This document shows, piece after piece, positions 45,194-57,433 of a stretch of DNA of 64,000 nt. This stretch comes from Centroberyx gerrardi. Lineage: Eukaryota; Chordata; Actinopteri; Beryciformes; Berycidae. Each line of letters starts with the position of its first letter. Positions within the stretch are counted from its first letter, which is position 1. Below the pieces are notes generated by a model that saw only the letters and a list, made by a program, of their open reading frames with translations, did not search any database and was not told the DNA's origin. The stretch covers positions 20,436,449 to 20,500,448 of the forward strand of contig NC_135999.1 in assembly GCF_048128805.1 (NCBI RefSeq), read 5' to 3'. The position numbers were made by a program, and so were the translations under genes.

Positions 45194-46357
45194 ATTCTCT
45201 GAAAACAGTTGATCTCAAAAAGAAATGTATTCTTATGTCAATCAGTCATTAACCCATTCAGAATACCTCTCTCTTCACAAGTAAAGGCAGAAATGTCACA
45301 AAAATAATCTTAAAAACTAAATAATAAAAAATAATCAAGCACTTTATGTAGTTATTGGAGAGAGACTTAAATTTGGACTTAAAGTGGAGTCACCAATTGA
45401 AATAGGTTATGGAAATGGAAATTGCTCTAATTTGCATATGCATAGTGACAACAAAATGACCAGTTAGTCTTATGTTGATTTTGGGTTTCTTTTACCTTAA
45501 ACACTGAAACAATGCATCTTACTTTGTAAATCTTAACCCCAAGGCTTTTCTTACTTAACCAATACATACTTTTGGGGGTAGAATTTAAATGGTATTTTGA
45601 TCTTAATGTTTGACAATTTGTGTAATTTACTGTTGCACTAGGTTTTGATATTTTTTCAGTCATGCATCCCCTTTTTTCCCAGTCCTGTAGCAACTCAAAT
45701 CAAAAAGTGCTTCACGTGGTTCTGTCTATACTTGTAACCATTTAACTCAACTATCTTTTTAATACGCAAATCTATGGAGCAAACTAATAATTGTTCATAT
45801 ATGGATCATATTGAGGAAATTGGCATTTGTCGCTTGTTTCATCCTTCATTCACTAATCATGTTCTTTTTACAATGCTTAATTTCTTATTAAACAGAATTT
45901 GAATGAAAACTGTATTCTCTACTTTGCAAGAACCTATCATTGACAGAATTCATGTCAAATCCCCACAAAAAGAATAACTTTATTTCCCTTAAGTACATAT
46001 TTGCAGTACATTCTCAATCTCTTTCCAGCAATATTTGTTTGCTCTTTGCATATTTTTTTTGGCAAATATACATAATTGCATGAACCTTTTTATTTACAAA
46101 GTCGGAGCAGAAATTGGAAAAGACATTGATGTGGGGGAGCTGCATAAACTCCCTCACAAATCAGGTGAAAAAAAACTCAATATACATTCTCAATTGCTAA
46201 CACAGTTTGTGCTATGGTCTGTTATGTATTCATTTTCTAAATAAGGAGCCAGTTTAGTTGATTAATACACTTTAGGTCCAGTTACAGCACAACATCGGTT
46301 ATAAGTTTGTTTAGTTACAGTTCCCTAACCTTTGTTTTTCTGAGGTCCACTTCAATT

Positions 46358-46721
46358 TGTCTCTGGTTTTTGTTTTCTTCTCGTCAGTCCTAGTCAAGTC
46401 GACTCAATAAATGTATTTGGGAAATGTATGAAGGCTAAAGTGTGCATGTAAATGTAAATAGTTGGTTTATAGCCTATAGAAATGTATGTACCCCTATTAC
46501 TAAGGTTAATGGTACTGTCCAAATACTATTTATTGCCGTGGCTTAATCTTTTCTTTCTTGTTATTTTGGCCGAGATGACCAACGTACAGTGTGTAAAGTT
46601 CTCATGGAAGTAAAGAAAAAGACCTAGGAGAAACTTAACACTGGAGTGATGCAGCTTAATTTCTCCACTACAATAACTGGAACTGCTGGCTACCATCCTT
46701 TTTAGTAGGGTGTTTACATCT
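46358..46721 (+). repeat. 5' LTR
   Basis: Shares TAAATGTAAATAGTTGGTTT, AATGATACTGTCCAAATAC-type and TTTTTAGTAGGGTGTTTACA stretches with the 3' copy. It lacks about 45 bases present in the 3' copy after TGGCTTGATC. Contains AATAAA at 46406-46411. Ends are approximate. Confidence 0.75.
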
Positions 46722-47184
46722 TAACAACCAAGCAGCAAATCATTTTGATGTCAGAAGAGTGGAGTAAGCTGCCATCAGGAGAAGGGCCGCCATGGGGCCT
46801 AAATAGCAGCGCCGGGTCACCAGGCACATAGAGGAGATGACTTCGAGAGGCAGCAGTGGGATGAGCCCCAGCCACCTCCTCTGCCTCAGAACCAGGAGGC
46901 CTACGTTCCTCAGTCCCCTGCCCAGAATGAGCTCACGGGGAGGGTCTGGTCCCAGTTAGCTGTTCCCAAGCTGGAAGATGATGACAACATTGAGCAGTAC
47001 TTGATCACTTTTGAGCGGCTCCTTGGCGGCTTTGCCGTAGATGTGCTTACGTTTGTGAAAATTAAGCGAAGAAGTTATTTCTTTTAAGTAAAACACTGAG
47101 GTTCCCCAGAAGAGGCATTTTTGTCTCTGTAAGAGCTTTCTTAAGGGTGAACCTGGCAATACCTTTGACCTTGTGTGCCCCTAA

Positions 47185-47360
47185 ATGATGAAGCTTGAGG
47201 CAAACTAAAGCCAGACATACAGTGGGAAGGCTACAAGACATGAGCTGCCTGTCTGTTTCAGGAGAAAGACTCAAGAGGTGTTGCTGTTTGTGACAGTCAA
47301 CATCCTGGTGGTTGGATTGTTCCCGGTGGGGGAATGGAGCTGGAGCAGGCAGCTCAGGTG
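47185..47360 (+). pseudogene. NUDT3/NUDT4-like (diphosphoinositol polyphosphate phosphohydrolase) retrocopy fragment
   Basis: Starting at ATGATGAAGCTTGAGG, the three frames together give MMKLEAN, a stop, SQTYSG, then GYKT, a stop, AACL, FRRKTQEVLLFVT and SQHPGGWIVPGGGMELE, in the order found in the N-terminal part of NUDT3/NUDT4. At least three small indels and two in-frame stops break it; both stops fit C-to-T changes at codons for Gln and Arg. The Nudix box itself is cut off after the GGGMELE region. No intron interrupts it, which suggests an mRNA-derived copy. It lies between the gag-like and integrase remains of the LTR element. Confidence 0.75.
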
Positions 47361-47589
47361 CCAGTCAGTGCAGACCAGGATGCTCGGTGATGCTTTATGC
47401 CAATACAGTACTTTCCACTCATGATGCTGTAAAAGTGAGAACAAGTAGGAGACAAAGATGTCAAGAGTTGAAGGGAGTATTGCTATTGAGCCACCCTCTG
47501 ACTTTAGGATGTTGCAGCAGCAGAATTGCTCACAGACTATTTTGAAGCAAGTGTTACCTATGAAGCAAGGGGAGACAAAAGTTCCTTCC

Positions 47590-48500
47590 AGGGTTGGCTA
47601 TGTCCTGGGTCTGCTGTACTACCGGTCTGAGGAGTCCACGTCTGAACTGCTGGTGGTACCACAAGAGGGGATCTAGGCCATAGTATACCTTTGGCAGGGC
47701 ATTTGGGAGCTTCGATAGGATTTCCAGCATGTTTACTGGCCTGGTTTGTACACTGAGGTACAGGATTACTTCTGAGCTTGTACAAAGTGTCAGCTTTCAG
47801 GGGGTAAACATGCTCCAAAGTTACCCCTTCAGCCACTGCCAATTATGGATGTTTCCTTTAGCCACATAGTCATGGACATAGTGGGTCCACTAGAGAGAAT
47901 GGAGGAAGGGAACAGGTTAATTCTAATGGCTTGAGATTATGCTTGTCAGTACCCTGAAGCTTTTCCCCTTAGGAACATAACTGATGAGCGAATAGCCTGT
48001 ACGCTTTTAAAATCAGTTTCTAAATTGGGTATTCCTCCAGAAATCCTAACAAAGGCAGGAATTTCTGGCCAAACACGCTCAGGCATGTGTATAGGTTACT
48101 GGGAGTGGAGAGCATTCGGACCAACCCATACCGTCCGCAGACTGATGGTCTAGTTGATGTTCTCCAGTCTGGGAGCCACCCTGGGGAAGAAGCTGGCTAG
48201 TGTTCCTTCTTTTATGCTGCAGACGAGAGAGAATGAAGCAGGCAGCTAAGCTTGTGTGCAGGAACATGGAGAAGGTCCAACAGCCAACAAACCTGGTTTG
48301 ACCAGTCAGCCAGGGTAAGATCCTTCAAGCCAAGTTGTTCTACTCCTTCCCACAACGGAGAACAAGCTATTGGCCAAATGGCAGGACCCCTATATTATCC
48401 CAAAGAAGCTGGGGCCCACCACCTATGAGATACAGATGCCAGAGAGGAGAAACCCCAAAGAAGCATTCCACATCAACCTGCTGAAAGCCTGGAGGACCCA
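47590..48500 (+). pseudogene. Broken integrase of the LTR element
   Basis: Pieces in different frames include the zinc-finger/linker region (VYWPGLYTEVQDY, then TKCQ), the first catalytic Asp context (HIVMDIVGPLE), a later PYRPQTDGLVD block where the family has Glu as the third acidic residue, and a GPY/F-type C-terminal module (KWQDPYIIPKKLGP to EAFHINLLKAW). Several stops and frameshifts interrupt it. Confidence 0.8.
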
Positions 48501-48649
48501 GGAAACTCCACCCAGTCAGCAGCTGTTTGTGCGAGCAATGGAGGAAAAGGATGACGTGCTGAATGAGTTTACTCCTCAAGCTCTGCCACTCTTGACTTCT
48601 CCCACCTCTCCAAAGTTCAGAAGGAAGAGCTAGAGTCCATCACTCCCCC

Positions 48650-48870
48650 AGACTTGTTTGAGGAGAAGCCAGGAAGCACTGATGTGGACATCCACTGGAA
48701 GAATATTACTCCAATCAGACAGAGAATGTACTGCGTCCCAGACAGAACGGTACCTGCGTCAATAGAGTAATTGAACCATCCACCGGTGAATGGAGCAGCC
48801 CTGTGGTTCTTGTGGTTAAGAAAGATGGCAGAATTTCCTTCTGTATTGACTCCCACAAGGTAAATTAAAT
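48650..48870 (+). pseudogene. 5' fragment of reverse transcriptase of the LTR element
   Basis: After a frameshift near 48770 the sequence reads IEPSTGEWSSPVVLVVKKDG, RISFCIDSHKVN and a stop. This is the RT fingers region of Ty3/gypsy elements. The YxDD-type catalytic centre is not present downstream, so the rest of pol is deleted. Confidence 0.8.
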
Positions 48871-49012
48871 GCTCAATCTCATTTTGACGCAGCCAAGCCT
48901 CTCACAGCCTTGAGAATTCACATTCACAGCGGCTTACTTTGATGAAACTCTACACAGGAGTTTCCAATCCACTCAAACCATGACAGACTGGAAGGGGGTG
49001 ACAAAGAGTTTT

Positions 49013-49397
49013 TGTCTCTCATTTTTGTTTGCTTTGCTTAAGTGAGCTGTATAAATGCTACAAGCTTAAGTCTCTGCAAGTAAATGTAAATAGTTGGTTT
49101 AATAGCCAAAAGAAACTGAAGTACCCCATTATTAAGGTTAATGATACTGTCCAAATACCATTTATTGCTGTGGCTTGATCTACCTAGTGTAACTGGCTGT
49201 GGGAATCAATGTTTGCTGCAAGTTTTCTTTATTATTTTTGGCCAAGATGACTAATGTATGTTGTATAAGGTTCTAATGCAAGTAAAGAAAAAAAAAAGAG
49301 CGCTGAAACTATCACTGAATTGATGCAGCCTCATTTCTCTGCTTCACAATACCTAGAACTACCAGCTACCCTCCTTTTTAGTAGGATGTTTACATCT
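49013..49397 (+). repeat. 3' LTR
   Basis: Copy of the 5' LTR with substitutions and an extra stretch of about 45 bases. On the - strand it contains AATAAA (tttatt at 49228-49233), the nearest such signal I found downstream of the GGA1 stop. Confidence 0.75.
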
Positions 49398-51145
49398 AAA
49401 ATTGGACTGCAGAATTCACTTTAAAATAAGTTAGTGTATAAATTCAGTAACCTTTTCTTTTGATACTGAATCCATGTTACCTGCTAGTAAAATGATCCTT
49501 CATGATTACATTTTTTGTTGTTTGTTTGACCTAAGATGTGATCCCAGACCAGTAGTCCAACAACTTTATGAACTTTATGCCCGTTTTCCTCATTTGTTTC
49601 ACAACTTGATCTTTTCTATGAGGGACGTGAACTTATGAAAACAGAAACAAAATGAATCAAACTAGTTATTTGTATATAGATGTACAAAGCAAAAGAAAAA
49701 AGTTTCAGCTCAGGCACATATGGCAGAATCGAACTGGATGTCAGCAACTCTAACTAAACTCTCTTTGGGTCCATCAACAGTAGAAAGAAGGTAGCAAATG
49801 AGAAAGGACAATGTAAGGGAATGGTTTCATGTGCAAAATTCAAACAAAAGAAGTGCATACAAATTCAGGTTGTGAAAAAAAAATAAATCTCCCAATTAAA
49901 ATCCTGAGTGAAACATGGTGTAGAAAAATTTGTTTCTATTCTTTTGATAAGAATAATGGAAAGTGCAGAAATGAAAAGCTAAATTTCAACATTTTTAAAG
50001 GGGCGGAGTGGCAAATATCCAGTGCCCTTCCTTCATTGTCACAGCGTAGACACATATTCCCCAACTCAAGAGTCACGAAACAAATGGAATTTTGCCTAAA
50101 CATTACACAAATAATAAAATCAAGACGATACTTGAAAACAGTACTAAGTCCATGAAGCTGGTCAGCCCCCTGGAAACAATAATTAGGTCCTTCGGGTCCA
50201 TTCCACAGTGCTGTTTACCATGCAGCTTTTCTTATCAAGTCATGTTAGATGCATTCATAAATCCAATCTGATGCTCCATTGGAACACAGGGAAAAATATA
50301 TATATCAGATGGCAGATACGATGATCGGGGTACAAAGTCTCAAAAAGTTAGTTTCACCGTTTCCCTAATCAACACTGCCTTGGACGTACATATTACGCAC
50401 ATATTATTTTCAGTATGTGATGGAGTGGAGGGTGGTCTGCTGGTAGGTTTAGCATGATACCATTTGACTACCTTGAATGCACTGCGTGCAGCAGTGCATT
50501 CCTCCTTGGCAAGAGTGCACTCTGAACATTCGGAGGTTAACACTGAATATACAGATAGAAATTCTTGTAGCGCTCTAAATTTAGGACATTCTGGTGCTTG
50601 GAATCCCAGGTTAAGAAAGCACCTGATATTTGGATGCTTTAGATCAAGGGTTGGGCATTAAAAGCAGAAATAATGTCAGACTAGGCCACCAGCTGTCAAA
50701 TGTAATGCACATGGGCCATTTGAAACGATTGTGCAGCAGTATGTAAATCAGTCAGAGAAATGCACACATTCAGCTTTAAAAAGGCTCGACTTGCTTTCTC
50801 AGAACTCACTGCATTGATTCAATGTTTTGACAGTTTGTTTTATGTCATAACAGTAACGGGTTGGTTTGATTGTATTAGATTTGTATGAAGAAAACAAATA
50901 CAAAGTGAGTACAAAACACAGGAACATGATGAGATGATCGAACAAGGACAAGAAGGGTATGAAGGAAGGCACACGGTAGAAGCTGCTTCCCAAAACCGAG
51001 CTCACATCAGTTTGCGTTACCAAACCCAACTTTCAAACCGTTAAAATGTAAAAAGGCCATCTTGCCTTGACCAGTGATTAGGGGCAACTTCAACCTAAAT
51101 CTAAAGGAAGCAGCAGATCAGATGACAGGATGTTGGTCGTTCTCA
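49398..51145 (-). other. GGA1 3' UTR and downstream
   Basis: No coding exon is visible on either strand. No AATAAA on the - strand was found between the GGA1 stop and the 3' LTR, so the 3' UTR may use a variant signal or extend into the LTR. Short frames here have no recognisable homology. Confidence 0.4.
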
Positions 51146-54100
51146 CTAAAGATTCCCCCAAGTGTTTGGAGGGGGGAATTGGTCGACATCCCCAGATTCA
51201 TCGTACGATTTGTCCCCCAGATTGAATGTTAGCTTGTATCGCAACCGCACCTTCTCCTGAAAAGACAAGACACCAATGTTAATCCAATGTTACATCACTA
51301 GCAGTGAATGAAACAACACAACCTGTATGCTCATACAGCAGTTAGTTTACAAAAGAGAATCAGATACAAGTGCCAGTGTGACCATTTTCAGCATATTCAT
51401 GGTCACTTTAGGTTTATGGAGTTTCTGTGTTCAAATGTGAAAATGTGGACTGAACTGAATTACACCAGATTTATAACCATCTACAAAATCAAACCTCTTT
51501 ATTTTTAAAAGACCAAAGATTAGGAGCGCTACTTGGTACCAGTAATGTCCATGGCAGCAAGAAACAGGTGCTCTTCAGAATGGGTATTTCAAAGACCCTC
51601 TTTGATTTTAATACATTCTCCTTATTTTTACGTTTTACTTGAAAACTTGCACATATCAAAGAACCATCCTGAAGTGAGCCCAACGCTGGCAGACAGACAG
51701 GAGAAGATGGGAGGTAAATATAAATATTTACCTTGTGAGGGTTGGCCAACAGCAGGATCTGTGTGATGGCAGCCGGAGGCAGGATGGGGTTGAAGGCTGG
51801 GAGCTCAGTGCCAGACGGAGGCTGCAGCTTCACTTTCATCACCTAGAAACACATGTTTGCACACAAATGAAAACTAAATCAACAAGTGATGAGCAAATAA
51901 TTGAGTAGTCAACAGATACACGTTCCGACTGACTGAACCTTTCTTTGCGTAGTCGCAAACATTTACATTTTAGACTTTTAGTTGACACTCTTATCCAGAT
52001 TGCCTTATAATAAGTGAGTAGGTAGGGGCTCAGTGTCTTGCTCAAATCCACTTCACCAGGTCACATGGCTGTTTTAGGATTAGACCAGAGACTTTCTGGT
52101 TTTGGGATGGTGTCCCTTTAACTAGCCTACCCTGTCATCAGTGACCCTGTTTACACTTGGTTTTAAAATGCGTCTTGGGCAATCGGATCACAAGTGGACA
52201 GCCGAGACACATCGCCGTTTACACCTGTATTTATCATGCGTCTCCAAGGTGTCCAGCTGACCACTTGTGTTCAGATGTCGTTACTGCCTACGTCACTTCC
52301 GCTAGAAGGTCAAAGGGCCCTGCGCACAGTTATTAAGTCAGTCTGTCGCCAGACAAGCGCCAGATTTGTTTAGCACAGGCTAGCTAAGAAAACAACGTTT
52401 CAAGAACTAATATACATGTACGGGCTATTCCAACTGTTGAGATTGACAGGACCGTTGGTGCGCTGTCACCAAAACAACCACCACGTCCTGCATTGATGAC
52501 GTATTTTCCTGCTACGTCCTTGTCGGGGACGCATCAGGATGCATTAGCGTTTACACTACAAAAGATATGTGGTCAAATGCGTCCCAGACCACCTCGGCAA
52601 GTGGTTTGAGTGATCGGATCACAATGCGTCTTGGTAGTTGTTTACACTTGTATTTAGCGCTGTCCACTTGTGATCCGATCGCCCAAGACGCATTTTAAAA
52701 CCAAGTCTAAACAGGGTCAGTATGAACAGTAGAGATAATCAGCCTACCTTGGGTACAGCGGACTGGAAGCGGATGTTGGTGACAGGAACAGGAGCCGAGG
52801 ACAGCATGGAGATGATCACCACCAGCACGTCAGGCCGCGATGGGGGACAGTCCCGGGCAAAGTGGAACAAAACTCGCAGGCTGTGTTTGTCAAATACAGT
52901 CACTGGTAATAAGCTGCCTGAAACGCACATGTGCAGAGAGAAAGAGAGAAAACAAGAGGATGAGATATAGGGGAATAAAGGAAGGTTGAATACAGTCAAA
53001 ATCAAGTTGGGAAGCTGCCAGCTGGAGATAAGAAACTTCACTCCTCTATAACTGGGTGCCATGAAACTCCCTCATGGTGTGGTAAAAATCACTTTGCATA
53101 AATCATGTCTGTTCCCATAATCCTCTTCAAATGCAAATGAGTGTCAATGATGTCAAACAATGGGAGAGCACATTTCTGGGCTCATCATCCATTAGTTTTC
53201 ATGGACTGCTGCCATACAGTGACATACAATAATATACCTGAATCTCTTGATGGTCGTAAGACAAAATATTTTAGAATAAATCACGTTGTATAAGCAGTGC
53301 TGCTATGTATGAATGTAATATGCTAGTTGTTAATGATAACTAGCAAGTGTGTATAAGTAGGGAGCCAGAGAGCTGAAATCACATTCAAATAAATTTATAA
53401 TTGCTTGGGTCTACATATCAACGGCAAAAACATGTCGTACTGTACAGAATCTGCACTCGTTTGATTCTCTCAGTGGGAAGAGAGACAGAGTTTGTAACAG
53501 CATGATATTTGCACAGATCCACCGTCCATAACATGCATCCACTCATTCATAAACCACCTAAATAAAGGCCTATTTGAGCTTGTGCTTACTAGGTTTGATG
53601 GATTCCAGGGGCATGGACACGTCGGCTAGAGAGATGTTGTTATGAGGGTCAGCGGCCGGCGATGAGCCTTTTCCAGGAGCTATGAGGCTGGGACTGGAGG
53701 TGAGGAGAGGCACAGGCTGCTCTGAAGGGAAGGCCAAGCTTGGAGTGGGAGTGGGAGTGATGGTCGCACTGGGAGCAGGACTGGAGTTGGTGCTGGACTT
53801 GGTCTGTAGGTCTCGTAATGTGGGTCTGGACTGAGGCTGGAGTTTATCCCTGTGAGGGACAAGCAACAGGAATGTGATCAAAGCACAGAAAGGACAGAAA
53901 ACATTGATCTCCATTAGAATTACACAGAAGTTGTATGCATGTCAAAAAAACAACCCAATCCTGAAAAATAACATGCCTCAACAGTGCTGCTGTGTATTAC
54001 ATTATCCTTTTCAGGGTTATTAAGTGCATTAAACTTCAGCTCAATGATTAATCAGCATTGGTTCACGTCAAACTCTTAAGCAATCCATGGCAATAACAAA

Positions 54101-55468
54101 TACAGCCGTACTTCCTTAAGGCAGCAAATGACTGATAGGTTATTAGCTAAACATCCTACAGTCCAGTTATCTTACCATTTGACCTGCTGGCTCTCTGGAG
54201 GTAGGGACTGCTGTAGCAGGGTCTTCCCCAGGAGGTCTAATTCATCCAAGGCCTTGGGCGGAGCGGCGGGGGCCGCTGCCGGTGGAGCCTGCGGAGTCTG
54301 GACCACAGCCGGTAACAACACCGCAGCCGGGACCGCTGGGGCAGCTGGGTCTACACTGTCAGAGGACTGGAGAGACCCAGCAAAGGGTTAATGCGAGTGT
54401 GTGAGGAGTGTAGACAGGGGAGGGGGGGAAGATGATGTAAAATGCTTTGAAAATGAAATCAGTGTCTGTATGTGAGTGTGTGTTTTCTTACACCTCCCAC
54501 CTGAAAAGTGTTGAAGTCTCCTAACTGAGGGGTGGGGTTGGAGTTTGGCGTTACTTCATTCAGGCCTAAGAGGTCAGAAACAACATAGGTTAGCTAGTGT
54601 GGTAGCAAGAGAGAGTGAATGCCTTGTTTTCACAAGCTCCGTTCTGTCCAGCTGGGGCTAGTTGCTGTCTCAAATGTTTTGGTTTGTGTCTCCAATGATT
54701 AGCCAGCAAGCCAAAGAAGCAAGTTTTGAAAATAGCGAGCACATCTCACACACCACGAATTAGCATTTAGTTTCAGTACTAGAGTAAGAGAACTGAAAAA
54801 AAAAAGGAGACAATTTACATTTTCATCAATATTTTTCTCCCAATCACTTATTTTGGGAAACAGTTATAAATTGAATACTAGTAGTAACTATTAAAACTGA
54901 ATACTGCTGCTACATTTTCAACAATATACTGGAAGCATCCGATTTAAAACAAAAACAATCCCTCATGTCAGAGCTTGTAATAAGTTGGGTCAAATCTGGC
55001 TTGGGTGTGAAATGCATCTGGTTTTATCGTGGCCCAGCCAAGTGTGTCCTGGTTCTGGAGACGCTGGTTTTGGGGTTTTAAGCCCGACAGGCAACAGGAC
55101 GGCTTCACCCTGGCCCGTGGAAACAAGACATAGCTGCACTGAAAGATCTGGAGAAGGAGCTGTGCTTACCTAGTGACATAAGCTCGTCGTCCAGGAGGCT
55201 GATGCCCATTTCTTGAGACAGACTCTGCAGGCTGAGGCTGTTTGGGTTGGAGGGGGCTGTGCTGGGTGACGTGTTCAGTCCTGCCAGGTCTAGGAGCGCA
55301 GTGCTACTGCTGCCTGATTGGGACAGAGAATATCCATCTGTGATCTTAAAACTATGTATATCAAAGTCTATGGAAACAAAATAATTTGTTATACTGATAA
55401 AGTTTAGTAAATACTGATGGATGCCAAATCATCCTGCGATTTTCACGCAGTGACCTTGCAAACCCATA

Positions 55469-55505
<37 letters not shown>

Positions 55506-57402
55506 CCACACAGGCACCTACCTGGTAGCGAGGGCATGGTTATGCTGTCTCCGTTCACCTCCTCTCCCTTTACCAGTTGTCTGTACAGGTTGATGACCTG
55601 TGTCAGGCTGTCGTTGGCCTGCAAGATATCCGCTGCAACCACAAACAGTCTCATGAAACTTAGACTCGAGTTAGAAAACTTTGAAAACCTTTCAACCACT
55701 TTTTTGTGACTGGATGAGTTGATCTGGTAGCTCAGTAAGATAAACTACAAACCAGTAAAGAAAGAAGCCACTGTGGTTGCATTGTATTCTCAGTTTAACA
55801 TGGCAGGATTTGAGACTGTCACTGATTATACAGATTTAATTATTATTATTATACATATTATACAAATATACAGCTCCAGGACTGAGCACTGTTGCAATGT
55901 TCAACTCCAAAGGGTGCAGGTGGCATCATGTAAGCCCCACTCTACCCCACTCTAATACAACTGAGAAACCCAAATTCACAGGTTACACAAGCCACACATT
56001 ATTACAATCGTGACAAATTAAACTCTCTCATTACAATCTCATTACTTGAGCTGTTAGCGATACCAAAGAGGTTGGAGTGTCTGTCTGCAATGTAATCAAC
56101 TTAATGGTTCCGTAATGCTCAAGAGTCCTGTTCTGCCTTACATAATGCCTTGCATAATACAACAGTACTATCAAAGTAATGATGTCAACAATCTTACCTA
56201 AGGCTTCATCATTATCCTCTGTATCACTGGCTAATCGGAATAGTGTGGGCCTCATCTTTTCACAACGCTGGTAAAGATCCTGCAAATACAAACCTGATTA
56301 GTGACATGCATACACCCAAAAAACGACTACGACATGAGATTTTGTGTGTGTGTGCAGTATCGTTGACCTCTAGTGAGTTTAACACTGCAGTTGATGCGAG
56401 TTATGCTGTGCTGTTGGGTTCTGTGCCGAGCTCTGCTAACCTTAATGAGCTCCTGGTTGCTCTGGGAGCAGCTCTCCTTGCTGTAGCCCTCCAGCAGCTG
56501 GCTCAGCAGGCTGACGCTCTCCTTCACCTCCTGGATGGCGTTCACTCGCTTCGACACTTTCTCCATGCGCTTTTGGTCCTGGACAGGAAGGGGAAAGACA
56601 GCAGGGTCTTAGCACCCAGGATCCCTATGTATTGTCAGTCTCAAAATTACATACTTTTTCTGAATTTAGGTTTGATTTGGGTCAGTGTTCATCAAGGTGA
56701 TTATGCTACAAGTGATACAATATGATGGTAAACAAGGCCATATTACAAGATTATTCTTCATCACAACAAATATCACGGTATGTGAAAGGACAGTGGGTCT
56801 GCAGCCACAAAAAATGCACACACCTTTTGTGCAATTCCCAAACTTTTCAAGACCTGTAAATTATCAAATTGATTTCTTTTAATAGTTTTGTACTAGGAAC
56901 TCCAAGTACCATTATCTTGTTGATGAGAAACAGCAGACTAGGGCTGCGTGATTATAGCTATAATGCTGACCCTACTTTTGCTTGATTTTGTGATTATAGA
57001 TATGATGATTACAAATCATGATGATTTTGGGAACATAATTATTTTGTTGCACTTTTTGCATCTTCACCATATTCTACAACAGGTGTTCTACATGAAAAAG
57101 AAATTTAATGTTTCAAGATGGCAGACTTCAACGACTATTCATTCAGAACCTAAAACCTGATGTATGATCAGCCCCAAGTCAGATCCTCGACTATATGTTG
57201 TATATTCTACTTTCCTAAGTCTGTTAGGATGCTTCAGTGTTGTGGGAGTCTAAGTACATAATTCACACCAATACAATCAATCAATACAACCAATACAAAG
57301 TAGGATTCATGTGTATTGTGATGCTTCATAATCAATCGGGTTGTGCTTGCTGTGCAGTTGGTGGGCCAACACAGATACAGATGGATGTGTGTCTGCGTGT
57401 GA

Positions 57403-57433
<31 letters not shown>

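Larger units (their letters stand above)
44578..46357 (+). other. DDX17 3' UTR and downstream
   Basis: No coding sequence. AATAAA occurs at 45188-45193 and is a candidate DDX17 poly(A) signal. A repeat starting GCAGTTGCTCTCAACCATGT lies at about 44838-44960 and resembles a fish hAT MITE head. Confidence 0.45.
46358..49397 (+). mobile_element. Decayed Ty3/gypsy-type LTR retrotransposon, Gmr1-like domain order
   Basis: Two direct repeats, 46358-46721 and 49013-49397, are imperfect LTR copies. A purine-rich tract (GGAAGGGGGTGACAAAGAG, about 48990-49008) precedes the 3' copy. Internal order on the + strand is a gag-like piece near 46965-47040, a NUDT-like fragment, integrase remains (about 47590-48500) and then the first part of reverse transcriptase (about 48650-48865). 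RNase H and most of RT are missing. All frames are broken by stops and frameshifts, so it is inactive. Integrase before RT is the order described for Gmr1-like deuterostome elements; most Ty3/gypsy elements have RT first. It separates the 3' ends of DDX17 and GGA1. Confidence 0.8.

Noticed and set aside
47312-48633. Intact host genes in 47.3-48.6 kb
   Set aside because: The frames are pieces of the decayed LTR element and the NUDT-like fragment, with stops and frameshifts between them.
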